Below, piece after piece: positions 7,819 through 16,571 of a stretch of DNA of 41,329 nucleotides. The stretch comes from Ligilactobacillus araffinosus DSM 20653 (GTDB lineage Bacteria > Bacillota > Bacilli > Lactobacillales > Lactobacillaceae). A program made the translations under genes and the position numbers. The stretch lies in the NCBI RefSeq assembly GCF_001435375.1, contig NZ_AYYZ01000011.1, positions 1 to 41,329 of the forward strand, written 5' to 3'. Numbering within the stretch: the first letter of the stretch is position 1; every line of letters starts with the position of its first letter. The notes under the pieces were generated by a model. It searched no databases and was not told the origin of the DNA. It worked only from the letters and a program-made list of their open reading frames with translations.

Positions 7819-8938
7819 ATGGAAATTGCTGATTATCGAAATAAAATCGAAGCAATGAACCATCAGATCTCTGAGTTCGGGAGGTCTCTTTGACTTAGAA
7901 AGTCTTGAAGAGCAAATTGCTGAAAATGAGTCGAAGATGGCTGAACCTGGATTCTGGGATGATGGAACAGCTGCTCAAAAATTAATTAATGAAAATAATG
8001 AATTAAAGAATAAGTTTGATAACTTTCATCAACTTTCACAATCAATTGACGATTTAGATGTTTTGTTTGAATTAGTTCAGGAAGATGAAACGGATGTGGA
8101 TCTTCGGGGAGAATTAGAAACCCAACTGAATGATACCCAAGCGCAACTTGAGAAGTATCAATTATCCTTGCTGTTGAATGGTAAGTATGACAAGGATAAT
8201 GCAATTCTTGAAATTCACCCTGGGGCTGGGGGAACTGAATCGCAAGATTGGGGTTCAATGCTGATGCGGATGTACATGCGGTGGGCCGAACAGCATAACT
8301 TTAAGGTTGAAGTTGCTGATTATCAAGTTGGTGAAGAAGCTGGGATCAAGAGTGTAACTTTAATGATCAAGGGAACGAATGCATACGGTTATCTGCGCAG
8401 TGAAAAAGGTGTTCACCGACTGGTTCGGATTTCCCCATTTGATGCGGCTGGCAGACGGCACACCTCATTTGCGTCTGTTAACGTCATGCCAGAACTTGAT
8501 GACAGTGTTGAAGTTGATTTACGACCAGAAGATATTAAAATGGAAGTTTTCCGTTCAAGCGGTGCTGGAGGACAACACATCAATAAGACGTCATCAGCGG
8601 TGCGTTTGATCCACATTCCAACCGGGATCGTTGTTTCTAGTCAAGCACAACGGTCGCAATTTCAAAACCGGGCAACGGCAGAAAGCATGTTAAGGGCTAA
8701 ACTTTATCAACGCGAATTAGAAGAAAAGCAGCGGCAAAAAGCTGAGATTCAAGGTGAGCAAATGGATATTGGCTGGGGATCGCAGATTCGGTCTTACGTG
8801 TTTCATCCGTATTCAATGGTCAAAGATCACCGGACTGGGTATGAAACGGCTAACAACCAGGCAGTAATGGATGGCGATCTTGATGGCTTTATTAACGCCT
8901 ATCTTCAATGGAAGTTGCAACAGGAAAATCCGCAATAA
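7819..8938 (+). CDS. prfB: Peptide chain release factor 2, made by programmed +1 frameshift
   Basis: RF2 ends translation at UGA and UAA. The ATG at 7819 opens a 24-codon frame that ends at an in-frame TGA (7891-7893); a +1 shift at CTT TGA C moves into the long frame that runs to 8938, giving about 372 residues, normal for RF2. Both landmarks are present: the SPF stop-codon recognition motif ([11 protein letters not shown]) and the catalytic GGQ loop ([16 protein letters not shown]). The upstream AAAGGAG is a good ribosome site. An annotation starting at the ATG at 7937 would lose about 40 residues. Usual neighbours secA and ftsEX are not beside it here. Confidence 0.96.
7879..7894 (+). promoter_or_regulatory. 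Programmed +1 frameshift site of prfB
   Basis: GGGAGG, three bases, then CTT TGA C. The GGAGG acts as an internal Shine-Dalgarno signal just upstream of the slippery CTT codon, and the TGA is the stop read by RF2 itself. Low RF2 lets the ribosome pause and slip, so the site is an autoregulatory sensor of RF2 level. This mechanism is established for prfB in many bacteria. Confidence 0.95.
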
Positions 8939-8950
8939 AGAGGGATATGA

Positions 8951-10051
8951 ATGGAATTTTTAAAATTAATTGGAACATTTTTGATTCAACCATTATTGTG
9001 GCTGGGAATTTTGTGGACGATCATCTGCTATTCGCTTCGAATTCGCGGTGATCGCCGTAACTTTAAAATTGCGTTGAATAAGGATTTTTTTGAAATTCGC
9101 CATTTTATTAAGAGAGGTATTTTGTGGGGAATCGTTGGCTCATTGATCAGTTTGATTATTGGGTGTTATTTACCAATGAAAATAATTGTCTTGTACGAAA
9201 TCTTGGCAGCGGTGGCGATTCTTTGCACGTCACGTATTGATTTAAGTACTGTTCCGCTATATATTTTGGGAATTTTGGCGGTTCTGCGGCATCCAACAAT
9301 TTTACCTGTGATTCTATTGCTATTAGGGTTTAATTACTTTGTTAAAGGACGATTGACCCATGGCGAAAATACAATCTGGTTTACGCCGCAAATCAAGCAA
9401 AATCGGCGAAAACGTCGGTTGGCAGTTTACCGCTGGAGCGAGTTTATAGTTTTACCATTAATGGTTTATATTCCAGGGACTTTAATGGAAAAGCTGTTTC
9501 ATTTTTTGCCGTTGTTTCATTTTGGCGAAGTCCACTTCGGTTTATTTATCTTGCCATTTTTTGTCAGCAGTGCAGGTCGGATTCGTGGTGAACAAATTGA
9601 AACTCGGATGCAAGCGGTGCAAAAGCAGAATCTGATTTTGGCGGTTGGAGCATTTGTCCTCGCCGTTGTGGCATGGTTGTTGCCGCATCTGGGAATTTGG
9701 TGGATCATACTAATGTTGGCGTTGACGGTTGGAATTCATCTCTATCATTATTTACAGGTAAATAAAAACCGGGCTCAATATATTGAAGTAAGCGAAGGCA
9801 TTCGGGTAATTGCGATTCGCCCAGGAACGCCAGCTGCGAAAATGAGCCTTAATCCTGGCGATGTGATTTTGACATGCAATAACCAACCAGTTATGAATGA
9901 GAATCAATTTTATGCGGCATTACAACTTGACTCTGCATATTGCCATTTGAAAGTCAAGACAATGAGTGGTGATTTGAAGATCACTGAAGGAGCAATTTAT
10001 AATGATTCACCATACGAGCTTGGAATCGTCCAATTTCGTAAGCTGAATTAA
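8951..10051 (+). CDS. Polytopic membrane protein with C-terminal PDZ domain, MinJ-like
   Basis: A 366-residue protein: about six to eight hydrophobic helices over residues 1-265, then a PDZ domain at about 275-360 (VIAIRPGTPAAKMSLNPGD, then ILTCNNQPV). The start, with a hydrophobic segment followed by RIRGDRRNFKIALNKDFFE, resembles MinJ of Bacillus subtilis, which links DivIVA to MinD in division-site choice. The MinJ assignment is inference from layout and this resemblance. It starts 12 bases after prfB with a GAGGG ribosome site and is probably co-transcribed with it and with the small membrane genes that follow. Confidence 0.75.
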   Translation: MEFLKLIGTFLIQPLLWLGILWTIICYSLRIRGDRRNFKIALNKDFFEIRHFIKRGILWGIVGSLISLIIGCYLPMKIIVLYEILAAVAILCTSRIDLSTVPLYILGILAVLRHPTILPVILLLLGFNYFVKGRLTHGENTIWFTPQIKQNRRKRRLAVYRWSEFIVLPLMVYIPGTLMEKLFHFLPLFHFGEVHFGLFILPFFVSSAGRIRGEQIETRMQAVQKQNLILAVGAFVLAVVAWLLPHLGIWWIILMLALTVGIHLYHYLQVNKNRAQYIEVSEGIRVIAIRPGTPAAKMSLNPGDVILTCNNQPVMNENQFYAALQLDSAYCHLKVKTMSGDLKITEGAIYNDSPYELGIVQFRKLN

Positions 10052-10066
10052 AGTGGGAGGATTTGA

Positions 10067-10393
10067 ATGAAAAAGAAACTTTACCGTTCAAACGAGCATC
10101 GAATTTTATTTGGAGTATGCGGCGGTTTTGCGGATTATTTTGGAATTGATCCAAAATACATCCGAATTGGTTATTTGATTTTTGCTTTAATTTGTTCAAT
10201 GTTTGCCCGGCTTTCGATTTTACCGGTCGGCATTTATGTTATTTTAGCCCTAGCAATGCCGCTTAATCCAAACCAATCGGTAAAAAGTTTTAGTTCTTTT
10301 TTTGGAAATCAAACGACGAATCGTCCAGCACGGCCAAATAATCAAGGTCGAAAAGTTATTCGGGACGTTAAGGAAAAAGATATTAAAAAGTAG
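10067..10393 (+). CDS. PspC domain-containing small membrane protein (YvlC-like)
   Basis: A 108-residue protein. Residues 1-66 are a complete PspC domain: KKLYRSNEHRILFGVCGGFADYFGIDP, then a hydrophobic helix pair ending in ILALAMPL. The remaining 40 residues are a basic, Asn-rich, disordered tail. In Bacillus the homologous gene sits in a membrane-stress cluster. It is 15 bases downstream of the PDZ gene with a GGGAGG ribosome site and directly precedes a YvlD-like gene, so an envelope-stress role is a reasonable inference. Confidence 0.87.
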   Translation: MKKKLYRSNEHRILFGVCGGFADYFGIDPKYIRIGYLIFALICSMFARLSILPVGIYVILALAMPLNPNQSVKSFSSFFGNQTTNRPARPNNQGRKVIRDVKEKDIKK

Positions 10394-10407
10394 AAGGGAA
10401 ATCATTC

Positions 10408-10752
10408 ATGGGATTCTGGAAAAAAGCAATTCTTGATACGCTGATTTTTATTGCGATTGCCGGATTTTTTCCATCGATGTTTCACGTTTCAAGTCTTTGG
10501 ATGGCATTTGTGGCGGCAGTCGTTGTCGGTTTGCTGAATCGCTTTGTTAAACCGATTATTGTGTTGCTGTCATTGCCGATCACTGCGCTGACATTCGGGT
10601 TGTTTTATGTGGTGATCAATGCGTTTATGCTTGAACTTGCTTCATGGGCGCTAAAACCTGATTTTGCCTTCAGTAGTTTTGGCGCAACGTTAGTGACTGC
10701 AATCATTATCAGTGTGGTTAATATGATCGTTTCCGACCATTTTATCGAATAA
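10408..10752 (+). CDS. YvlD-like phage holin family (4-TMS) membrane protein
   Basis: A 114-residue, almost wholly hydrophobic protein with about four helices. The signature VVVGLLNRFVKPIIVLLSLPITALTFG is typical of the YvlD/phage holin family IV group (positions about 38-66). Despite the family name, the chromosomal members are not lytic holins as far as known. AGAAGGGA is the ribosome site, 15 bases separate it from the PspC gene, and hprK follows after a short gap with its own probable promoter. Confidence 0.86.
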   Translation: MGFWKKAILDTLIFIAIAGFFPSMFHVSSLWMAFVAAVVVGLLNRFVKPIIVLLSLPITALTFGLFYVVINAFMLELASWALKPDFAFSSFGATLVTAIIISVVNMIVSDHFIE

Positions 10753-10776
10753 TTAATCGGCACTGATTAAATTTAA

Positions 10777-10785
10777 TGGTAAAAT
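10777..10785 (+). promoter_or_regulatory. Possible extended -10 promoter of hprK-lgt
   Basis: TGGTAAAAT has the extended TGn motif and one departure from TATAAT, 36 bases before the hprK start. No terminator separates hprK from the upstream genes, so this would be an additional, internal promoter. Confidence 0.45.
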
Positions 10786-10821
10786 ATTAGATAAAAAGGC
10801 TTTCAGAAATGAGGAATGAGG

Positions 10822-11760
10822 ATGCGAAGTGTAACAGTCAAACAGTTAGCTGATGCATGTGGATTGACCGTGTATTCAGGACAAGAATATCTTGATAAGC
10901 GGTTGATCAAAACCGATGATATCTCTCGTCCAGGATTGGAACTAACTGGATATTTTGATTACTATCCGGCTGAACGGGTCCAACTTTTCGGAATGACAGA
11001 AATTTCATTTTCACAACGGTTAACGTCTGAAAATCAACTTAAGGTTATGCGACAGTTATGTACTGATGAAACGCCATGCTTGGTTGTTTCACGGTCATTA
11101 CCGGTTCCTGAAAGTATGGCAACCGCAGCTGCCGAAAAAAATATTCCAATTTTAGGAACGAAGTCATCAACTTCGCGAATTGCTTCACGGATCACGTATT
11201 ATTTACAAGGTCAACTAGCAGAACGGCAATCGCTTCACGGAGTTTTGGTTGATATCTATGGATTAGGGGTTTTGATTACCGGTGATTCTGGAGTCGGAAA
11301 ATCTGAAACTGCCCTTGATTTGATCAAGCGTGGTCACCGGTTGATTGCTGATGACCGGGTTGAAGTTTATAAAAAGGATGAATTTACGGTTTATGGTGAA
11401 CCGCCGAAAATCTTAGCTCATTTGCTTGAGATTCGGGGAGTTGGGATTATCGACGTGATGAACTTATACGGTGCAGGAGCTGTCCGGACGCATGCTCATA
11501 TTTCACTGATTGTTCACCTTGAAAATTGGAGTAAGGATAAACAATTTGATCGCCTAGGAAGCGGCGAAGAAGAACAAGAATTATTAGGAATTAAGATTCC
11601 GAAGATCACGATTCCAGTCAAAGTCGGACGGAACATGGCTATTATTGTTGAAGCAGCGGCAATGAATTACCGGGCAAAGACAATGGGCTATGATGCAACG
11701 AAGACGTTTGATGAAAACTTGAATAATTTAATTAAAGAAAATTCAACTCAGAATAAATAA
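10822..11760 (+). CDS. hprK: HPr kinase/phosphorylase
   Basis: Phosphorylates HPr on Ser46 when glycolytic intermediates are plentiful and dephosphorylates it otherwise; HPr-Ser-P is the co-repressor of CcpA. The 312-residue protein shows Walker A GDSGVGKS (154-161) and the HprK signature LAHLLEIRGVGIIDV. The start at 10822 is preferred over the in-frame ATG at 10816 because GAGG at 10811-10814 is then seven bases away. Its partner regulator ccpA is also in this window. lgt follows after 15 bases, the usual firmicute pair. Confidence 0.96.
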   Translation: MRSVTVKQLADACGLTVYSGQEYLDKRLIKTDDISRPGLELTGYFDYYPAERVQLFGMTEISFSQRLTSENQLKVMRQLCTDETPCLVVSRSLPVPESMATAAAEKNIPILGTKSSTSRIASRITYYLQGQLAERQSLHGVLVDIYGLGVLITGDSGVGKSETALDLIKRGHRLIADDRVEVYKKDEFTVYGEPPKILAHLLEIRGVGIIDVMNLYGAGAVRTHAHISLIVHLENWSKDKQFDRLGSGEEEQELLGIKIPKITIPVKVGRNMAIIVEAAAMNYRAKTMGYDATKTFDENLNNLIKENSTQNK

Positions 11761-11775
11761 GAGAGATGGAAAGTT

Positions 11776-12609
11776 TTGAATATTTCAGCAACAGCGATTA
11801 TTAATCGAATTGCATTTACAATTGGACCGATCATGGTTCACTGGTATGGAATTATTATTGCAACTGGGGTTTTGCTTGCGGTTATTTTATCAGTTCGGGA
11901 AGGGAACCGTCGCGGACTTGATGAAGAAAACATTTACGATTATTTAATTGTTGGGTTACCGATTTCGATTATTTGTGCCCGAATTTATTACGTTATTTTT
12001 CAATGGCAATACTATTCAGCTAATCCCGAAATGATTTATCGGATTTGGGATGGCGGAATTGCAATTTACGGTGGGTTAATTGGCGCGGCAATCACGTTGA
12101 TTATCTTTTGCAAGCACCGTGGGATTTCATCATGGGAGTTTTTAGACATTGTTGCCCCAACTGTGATTATGGCTCAAGGAATTGGCCGGTGGGGCAACTT
12201 TGTTAACCAAGAAGCTCATGGAGTTGAAACGTCACTTGCATTTTTGCAAAATACATTGCACTTACCGCATTTTATCGTTCAGCAAATGTGTATCAATGGG
12301 ATATATTACCAGCCGACATTTTTGTATGAATCGGTATGGGATATTGCCGGGTTTATTTTACTGATGGTGCTCCGGCATCGGAAACAGTTGTTTAAGCGTG
12401 GCGAAGTCTTTTTGACGTACGTAATGTGGTATTCATTCGGTCGTTTCTTTATCGAAGGAATGCGGACAGACAGCTTAATGTTAGGTCCGCTTCGGATTTC
12501 ACAATGGTTGTCATTTATTTTCTTTTTCAGTGCATTGGCAATCTGGATCGTTCGGCGGCAGAAATTTGATCAACCATGGTATTTAGACCAGAATGCGGTT
12601 AAAAAATAA
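11776..12609 (+). CDS. lgt: Phosphatidylglycerol-prolipoprotein diacylglyceryl transferase
   Basis: Transfers a diacylglyceryl group from phosphatidylglycerol to the lipobox Cys of prolipoproteins in the membrane, the first step of lipoprotein maturation. The 277-residue protein has about seven helices, the N-terminal GPIMVHWYGIII segment, WDGGIAIYGGLIGA, and the Lgt signature GRWGNFVNQEAHG, followed by QPTFLYESVWD. It begins with TTG, preceded by a GGAAAG-like ribosome site. It belongs to the hprK operon. The gpsA, galU and trxB genes often found next in lactobacilli are absent. Confidence 0.95.
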   Translation: MNISATAIINRIAFTIGPIMVHWYGIIIATGVLLAVILSVREGNRRGLDEENIYDYLIVGLPISIICARIYYVIFQWQYYSANPEMIYRIWDGGIAIYGGLIGAAITLIIFCKHRGISSWEFLDIVAPTVIMAQGIGRWGNFVNQEAHGVETSLAFLQNTLHLPHFIVQQMCINGIYYQPTFLYESVWDIAGFILLMVLRHRKQLFKRGEVFLTYVMWYSFGRFFIEGMRTDSLMLGPLRISQWLSFIFFFSALAIWIVRRQKFDQPWYLDQNAVKK

Positions 12610-12632
12610 AATTTAATCAAAAATAGTTACGA

Positions 12633-12655
12633 TAAAAACGCTTTTATAGTAAAAT
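12633..12655 (+). promoter_or_regulatory. -10 box and cre-like site upstream of the phospho-sugar mutase gene
   Basis: TAAAAACGCTTTTA (12633-12646) is a dyad centred on CG that fits the CcpA operator pattern TGWAANCGNTNWCA with two departures. It is followed by TAAAAT (12650-12655) as a -10 element. The cre-like dyad lies between the -35 and -10 positions, where bound CcpA would be expected to repress. Confidence 0.4.
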
Positions 12656-12683
12656 TAAAGTGGTATTTAGGAAGGTGATATTA

Positions 12684-14411
12684 ATGAGTTGGGAAGAAAA
12701 CTATCAAACATGGAAAAATAATCCTGAATTAGCAGCTGATTTAAAGGTTGAATTAGATCAATTAGCAAATAATCAAGAGGCATTGGAAGATGCATTTTAC
12801 GAACCGCTTTCATTTGGCACTGCTGGAATGCGGGGCATTTTAGGTGTTGGAATCAATCGGATGAACATTTATACCGTTCGTCAAGCAACTGAGGGCCTTG
12901 CAACCTTTATGGACACTCTTGATGATGCAACTAAGCAACGCGGGGTTGCAATCAGTTATGATTCACGGCACCATTCACAAGAATTTGCATTTGATGCTGC
13001 CCGGGTTTTAGGATCCCATGGAATTCCAACATTTGTTTTTGAAAGTTTACGTCCAACTCCAGAACTTTCATTTACAGTTCGTCATTTACATACATATGCT
13101 GGAATTATGATCACTGCAAGTCATAATCCAAAGCAATACAACGGATACAAGATCTACGGCGAAGATGGGGCACAAATGCCACCTCAAGAATCAGATATGA
13201 TCACTAAGTATATTCGTCAAGTTAAGGACATTTTTGGCGTTAAAGTTGCTGATAAGGATGCGTTGATCGAAGATGGTACCCTTAAGATTATCGGTGACGA
13301 AGTCGATAAGGCATACTTAGAAGAAGTTAACCAAGTAACAATCAATCATGAATTGGTTGCCGAAGAAGGCAAAACAATGAAGTTGATCTTTACACCGCTT
13401 CATGGTACGGGAGCAATGTTAGGGGAAAAGGCTTTGAAACAAGCCGGATTTGAAAACTTCACGATGGTTCCGCAACAAGCTGAACCAGATCCGGAATTTT
13501 CAACCGTTAAAAAGCCAAACCCAGAAGATCCGGCTGCCTTTGATTTGGCAATTGAACTTGGTAAAAAAGAAGGGGCTGACCTGTTGATCGGGGTTGACCC
13601 GGATGCTGACCGTTTAGGCGCTGCAGTTCGCCAACCAGATGGTGAATACAAGTTATTGACTGGGAACCAGATTGCTGCCATTCTTTTGAACTACATTTTG
13701 ACGGCCCGGAAAAATGCTGGTACATTGCCATCAAATGCAGTGGCTGTTAAATCAATCGTATCAAGTGAATTTGCAACTAAAGTCGCTGCCAACTTTAACG
13801 TTAAGATGATCAACGTTTTAACGGGCTTCAAGTTTATTGCTGAACAAATTAAGAATTTTGAAGCTGATGGTTCGCACACATTTATGTTTGGCTTCGAAGA
13901 AAGTTACGGCTATTTGATTCGTCCATTCGTTCGTGATAAAGATGCCATTCAATCATTAGTAATGCTTGCCGAAGTTGCTGCCTTTTACAAGAAGCAAGGC
14001 ATGAATCTTTATGATGGTTTGCAAGAACTCTTTAAAAAGTATGGTTACTTCGCTGAAAAGACAATTTCATTGACCTTTGATGGGGTTGAAGGCGCTAAGG
14101 AAATTGAAGACTTGATGACAAAGTTCCGTGAAGAATCACCAAAGGAATTTGCTGGTTACAGGGTCGTTGCCTTAGAAGACTTTAAAAAGTCAATGAAGAC
14201 GAATGCTGACGGAACGGTTGAAGAAATCAAGATTCCAAAGTCAAACGTATTGAAGTACTTGCTTGAAGATGGGACTTGGATCGCTGTTCGGCCTTCAGGA
14301 ACAGAACCGAAGATCAAATTCTATATTGGAACGCAAGCTGATTCACAAGACGAAGCATTTGCTAAGCGGCAACAGTTTGAAGATACAGTGATGGCGTTTG
14401 TCAAAGGCTAA
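12684..14411 (+). CDS. pgcA: Phospho-sugar mutase (phosphoglucomutase/phosphomannomutase)
   Basis: Interconverts glucose 1-phosphate and glucose 6-phosphate, feeding UDP-glucose synthesis for cell-wall glycolipid anchors and polysaccharides. The 575-residue enzyme has the four expected loops: catalytic serine in TASHNPKQYNGYK, metal site GVDPDADRLG, sugar site GFEESYGYL and phosphate site RPSGTEPKIKFYIG. The start at 12684 (MSWEENYQ) is chosen because AGGAAGGTG lies just upstream; a longer GTG frame from 12660 runs through that ribosome site. Specificity for glucose rather than mannose is inferred from the PgcA-like length. Confidence 0.94.
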   Translation: MSWEENYQTWKNNPELAADLKVELDQLANNQEALEDAFYEPLSFGTAGMRGILGVGINRMNIYTVRQATEGLATFMDTLDDATKQRGVAISYDSRHHSQEFAFDAARVLGSHGIPTFVFESLRPTPELSFTVRHLHTYAGIMITASHNPKQYNGYKIYGEDGAQMPPQESDMITKYIRQVKDIFGVKVADKDALIEDGTLKIIGDEVDKAYLEEVNQVTINHELVAEEGKTMKLIFTPLHGTGAMLGEKALKQAGFENFTMVPQQAEPDPEFSTVKKPNPEDPAAFDLAIELGKKEGADLLIGVDPDADRLGAAVRQPDGEYKLLTGNQIAAILLNYILTARKNAGTLPSNAVAVKSIVSSEFATKVAANFNVKMINVLTGFKFIAEQIKNFEADGSHTFMFGFEESYGYLIRPFVRDKDAIQSLVMLAEVAAFYKKQGMNLYDGLQELFKKYGYFAEKTISLTFDGVEGAKEIEDLMTKFREESPKEFAGYRVVALEDFKKSMKTNADGTVEEIKIPKSNVLKYLLEDGTWIAVRPSGTEPKIKFYIGTQADSQDEAFAKRQQFEDTVMAFVKG

Positions 14412-14437
14412 TCGAATAATTAAATAGAAAAGTATTT

Positions 14438-14463
14438 AAGGCTGGTGGATTTCCAGCCTTTTT
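14438..14463 (+). terminator. Rho-independent terminator of the phospho-sugar mutase gene
   Basis: AAGGCTGG, loop TGGATTT, CCAGCCTT, then T residues. Confidence 0.85.
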
Positions 14464-14491
14464 GCTTGCCGGAATTAAGTTTTTTAAAATG

Positions 14492-14517
14492 CGAAAATAT
14501 GTTCGTTATGATAAAAT
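14492..14517 (+). promoter_or_regulatory. LexA (SOS) box overlapping the uvrBA promoter
   Basis: CGAAAATATGTTCG (14492-14505) matches the Gram-positive LexA/DinR operator CGAACRNRYGTTYC at all but two positions and is a near-perfect dyad. A -10 element TAAAAT (14512-14517) follows after six bases, so the operator occupies the promoter. uvrBA is a known SOS target in Gram-positive bacteria. The lexA gene itself is not in the window. Confidence 0.75.
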
Positions 14518-14552
14518 GTTGATAACAATCTGATTGAGAAAGGAGAATGAAA

Positions 14553-16556
14553 ATGATCGAACGACAAGCAGATCGTAAATTTGACTTGGTTGCCCCATAT
14601 AAACCAACTGGTGATCAACCGCAAGCAATCCAAGAGCTTACAGAAGGATTGCAAAAAGGTGAAAAATCTCAAATTTTGCTTGGAGCAACCGGAACTGGAA
14701 AGACATTTACGATTGCAAATGTAATAAAAAATAATAACAAGCCGACTTTGGTCCTTGCTCATAATAAAACGTTAGCGGGACAGCTTTATGGCGAGTTAAA
14801 GGAATTTTTCCCGCATAATGCGGTGGAATACTTTGTTAGTTATTATGATTTTTATCAACCAGAAGCATACGTGCCTTCCAGTGACACTTACATTGAAAAG
14901 GATTCAAGCATTAATGACGAAATTGATAAATTGCGGCACTCGGCAACAAGTGCTTTGTTGGAACGTAACGATGTGATTGTTGTTGCGTCAGTCTCATCGA
15001 TTTTTGGGTTAGGGAGCCCGTTTGAATATCAAAAGCACACGATTTCACTTCGAGTTGGTCAAGAAATCGAACGTGATAAGTTGTTACAATCGTTGGTTGA
15101 TATTCAATACGAACGTAATGATATCGATTTCCAACGGGGACGATTCCGTGTTCATGGCGATGTGGTCGAAATTTTTCCTGCTTCACATGATGAGCGGGCA
15201 CTTCGGATTGAATTTTTCGGGGATGAAATTGACCGGATTCGAGAAATCGATCCATTAACTGGTGAAGTTTTCGGCGATCGGAATCACGTTGCAATTTTCC
15301 CGGCAACCCACTTTATGACGAATGATGATCAGCTTGAACGAGCAATTGACGGGATTCAGCATGAACTTGATGACCGATTAAAGGAATTACATTCTCAAGG
15401 AAAATTGCTTGAAGAAGAACGGTTAAAGCAACGGACAACGTATGACATTGAAATGTTAAAGGAAATGGGTTATACGTCAGGAATCGAAAACTATTCCCGG
15501 CACATGGATGGACGAAAACCGGGCGAACCGCCATATACGCTGTTGGATTTCTTTCCGAAAGATTTTCTAATCGTCGTTGATGAATCGCACGTTACAATGC
15601 CGCAGGTTCGAGGAATGTATCATGCTGATATTTCACGGAAACAGATGCTGATCGATTATGGTTTTCGGCTTCCGAGTGCGCTTGACAACCGGCCATTAAA
15701 GCTTGAAGAATTTGAAAAGCACGTTCATCAGATTATTTACATGTCAGCGACTCCGGGACCGTACGAAAAGGAACAGACTGATCATGTCGTTGAACAGATC
15801 ATCCGACCAACTGGGTTGCTTGATCCTGAAATTGAAGTGCGACCAGTTATGGGCCAAATGGATGACCTTGTTGGCGAGATCAATAAGCGAGTCGAGCGAA
15901 ATGAACGGGTCTTTGTGACAACGCTGACCAAAAAGATGGCGGAAGATTTAACCGATTATTTTAAGGAACTTGGAATTAAGGTCAAATACTTGCATTCCGA
16001 CATTAAAACGCTTGAACGGACGAAAATTATTCGCGATTTGCGACTTGGTAAATTTGATGTGCTCGTCGGAATTAATCTTTTACGGGAAGGAATTGACGTA
16101 CCGGAAGTGTCATTGGTTGCGATTTTGGATGCAGATAAAGAAGGATTTTTACGGAATGAACGGTCATTGATCCAAACGATCGGACGGGCTGCCCGGAATG
16201 TTAACGGACATGTAATTATGTATGCCGATGAGATCACGGATTCAATGCAAGCGGCGATCGATGAAACGAAACGGCGGCGGCATATCCAAGAAGAATATAA
16301 CCGGAAGCATCACATTACACCGAAAACAATCAAAAAAGATATTCGAAATCAAATCTCAGTGCTTGATAATCCAGATAAGGAAACTAAAGATTTAGCAAGT
16401 GATGAAGTTGAATTCACCAAGATGACTAAGGCAGAACAGAAAGAAATGGTTGACCGGCTGAAGACGCAAATGAAGCAGGCAGCCAAAGACTTGAAATTTG
16501 AAGAGGCAGCTTCACTTCGGGATATGATTCTTGAATTAGAAGCTGAAATTGAATAA
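14553..16556 (+). CDS. uvrB: UvrABC excinuclease subunit B
   Basis: Damage-verifying helicase-like subunit of nucleotide excision repair; loads onto DNA with UvrA and recruits UvrC. The 667-residue protein shows Walker A GATGTGKT (44-51), the beta-hairpin region [21 protein letters not shown] split by tyrosines near residues 92-109, DEAD-like VVDESHV, the helicase motif [15 protein letters not shown] and [10 protein letters not shown], and a C-terminal UVR domain ([21 protein letters not shown]). The second ATG, seven bases after AGGAG, is the likely start; the first ATG at 14547 is too close. uvrA follows after 15 bases. Confidence 0.97.
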   Translation: MIERQADRKFDLVAPYKPTGDQPQAIQELTEGLQKGEKSQILLGATGTGKTFTIANVIKNNNKPTLVLAHNKTLAGQLYGELKEFFPHNAVEYFVSYYDFYQPEAYVPSSDTYIEKDSSINDEIDKLRHSATSALLERNDVIVVASVSSIFGLGSPFEYQKHTISLRVGQEIERDKLLQSLVDIQYERNDIDFQRGRFRVHGDVVEIFPASHDERALRIEFFGDEIDRIREIDPLTGEVFGDRNHVAIFPATHFMTNDDQLERAIDGIQHELDDRLKELHSQGKLLEEERLKQRTTYDIEMLKEMGYTSGIENYSRHMDGRKPGEPPYTLLDFFPKDFLIVVDESHVTMPQVRGMYHADISRKQMLIDYGFRLPSALDNRPLKLEEFEKHVHQIIYMSATPGPYEKEQTDHVVEQIIRPTGLLDPEIEVRPVMGQMDDLVGEINKRVERNERVFVTTLTKKMAEDLTDYFKELGIKVKYLHSDIKTLERTKIIRDLRLGKFDVLVGINLLREGIDVPEVSLVAILDADKEGFLRNERSLIQTIGRAARNVNGHVIMYADEITDSMQAAIDETKRRRHIQEEYNRKHHITPKTIKKDIRNQISVLDNPDKETKDLASDEVEFTKMTKAEQKEMVDRLKTQMKQAAKDLKFEEAASLRDMILELEAEIE

Positions 16557-16571
16557 GAAGGAGGAATTGAT

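Noticed and set aside
7937-8938. prfB read as an independent 333-residue frame starting at ATG 7937
   Set aside because: The clear frameshift site and the upstream ATG with AAAGGAG show that the protein begins at 7819.
14911-15306. A 131-codon minus-strand open frame inside uvrB
   Set aside because: It is antisense to a strongly conserved gene, and its protein is rich in His and Gln without any recognisable domain.
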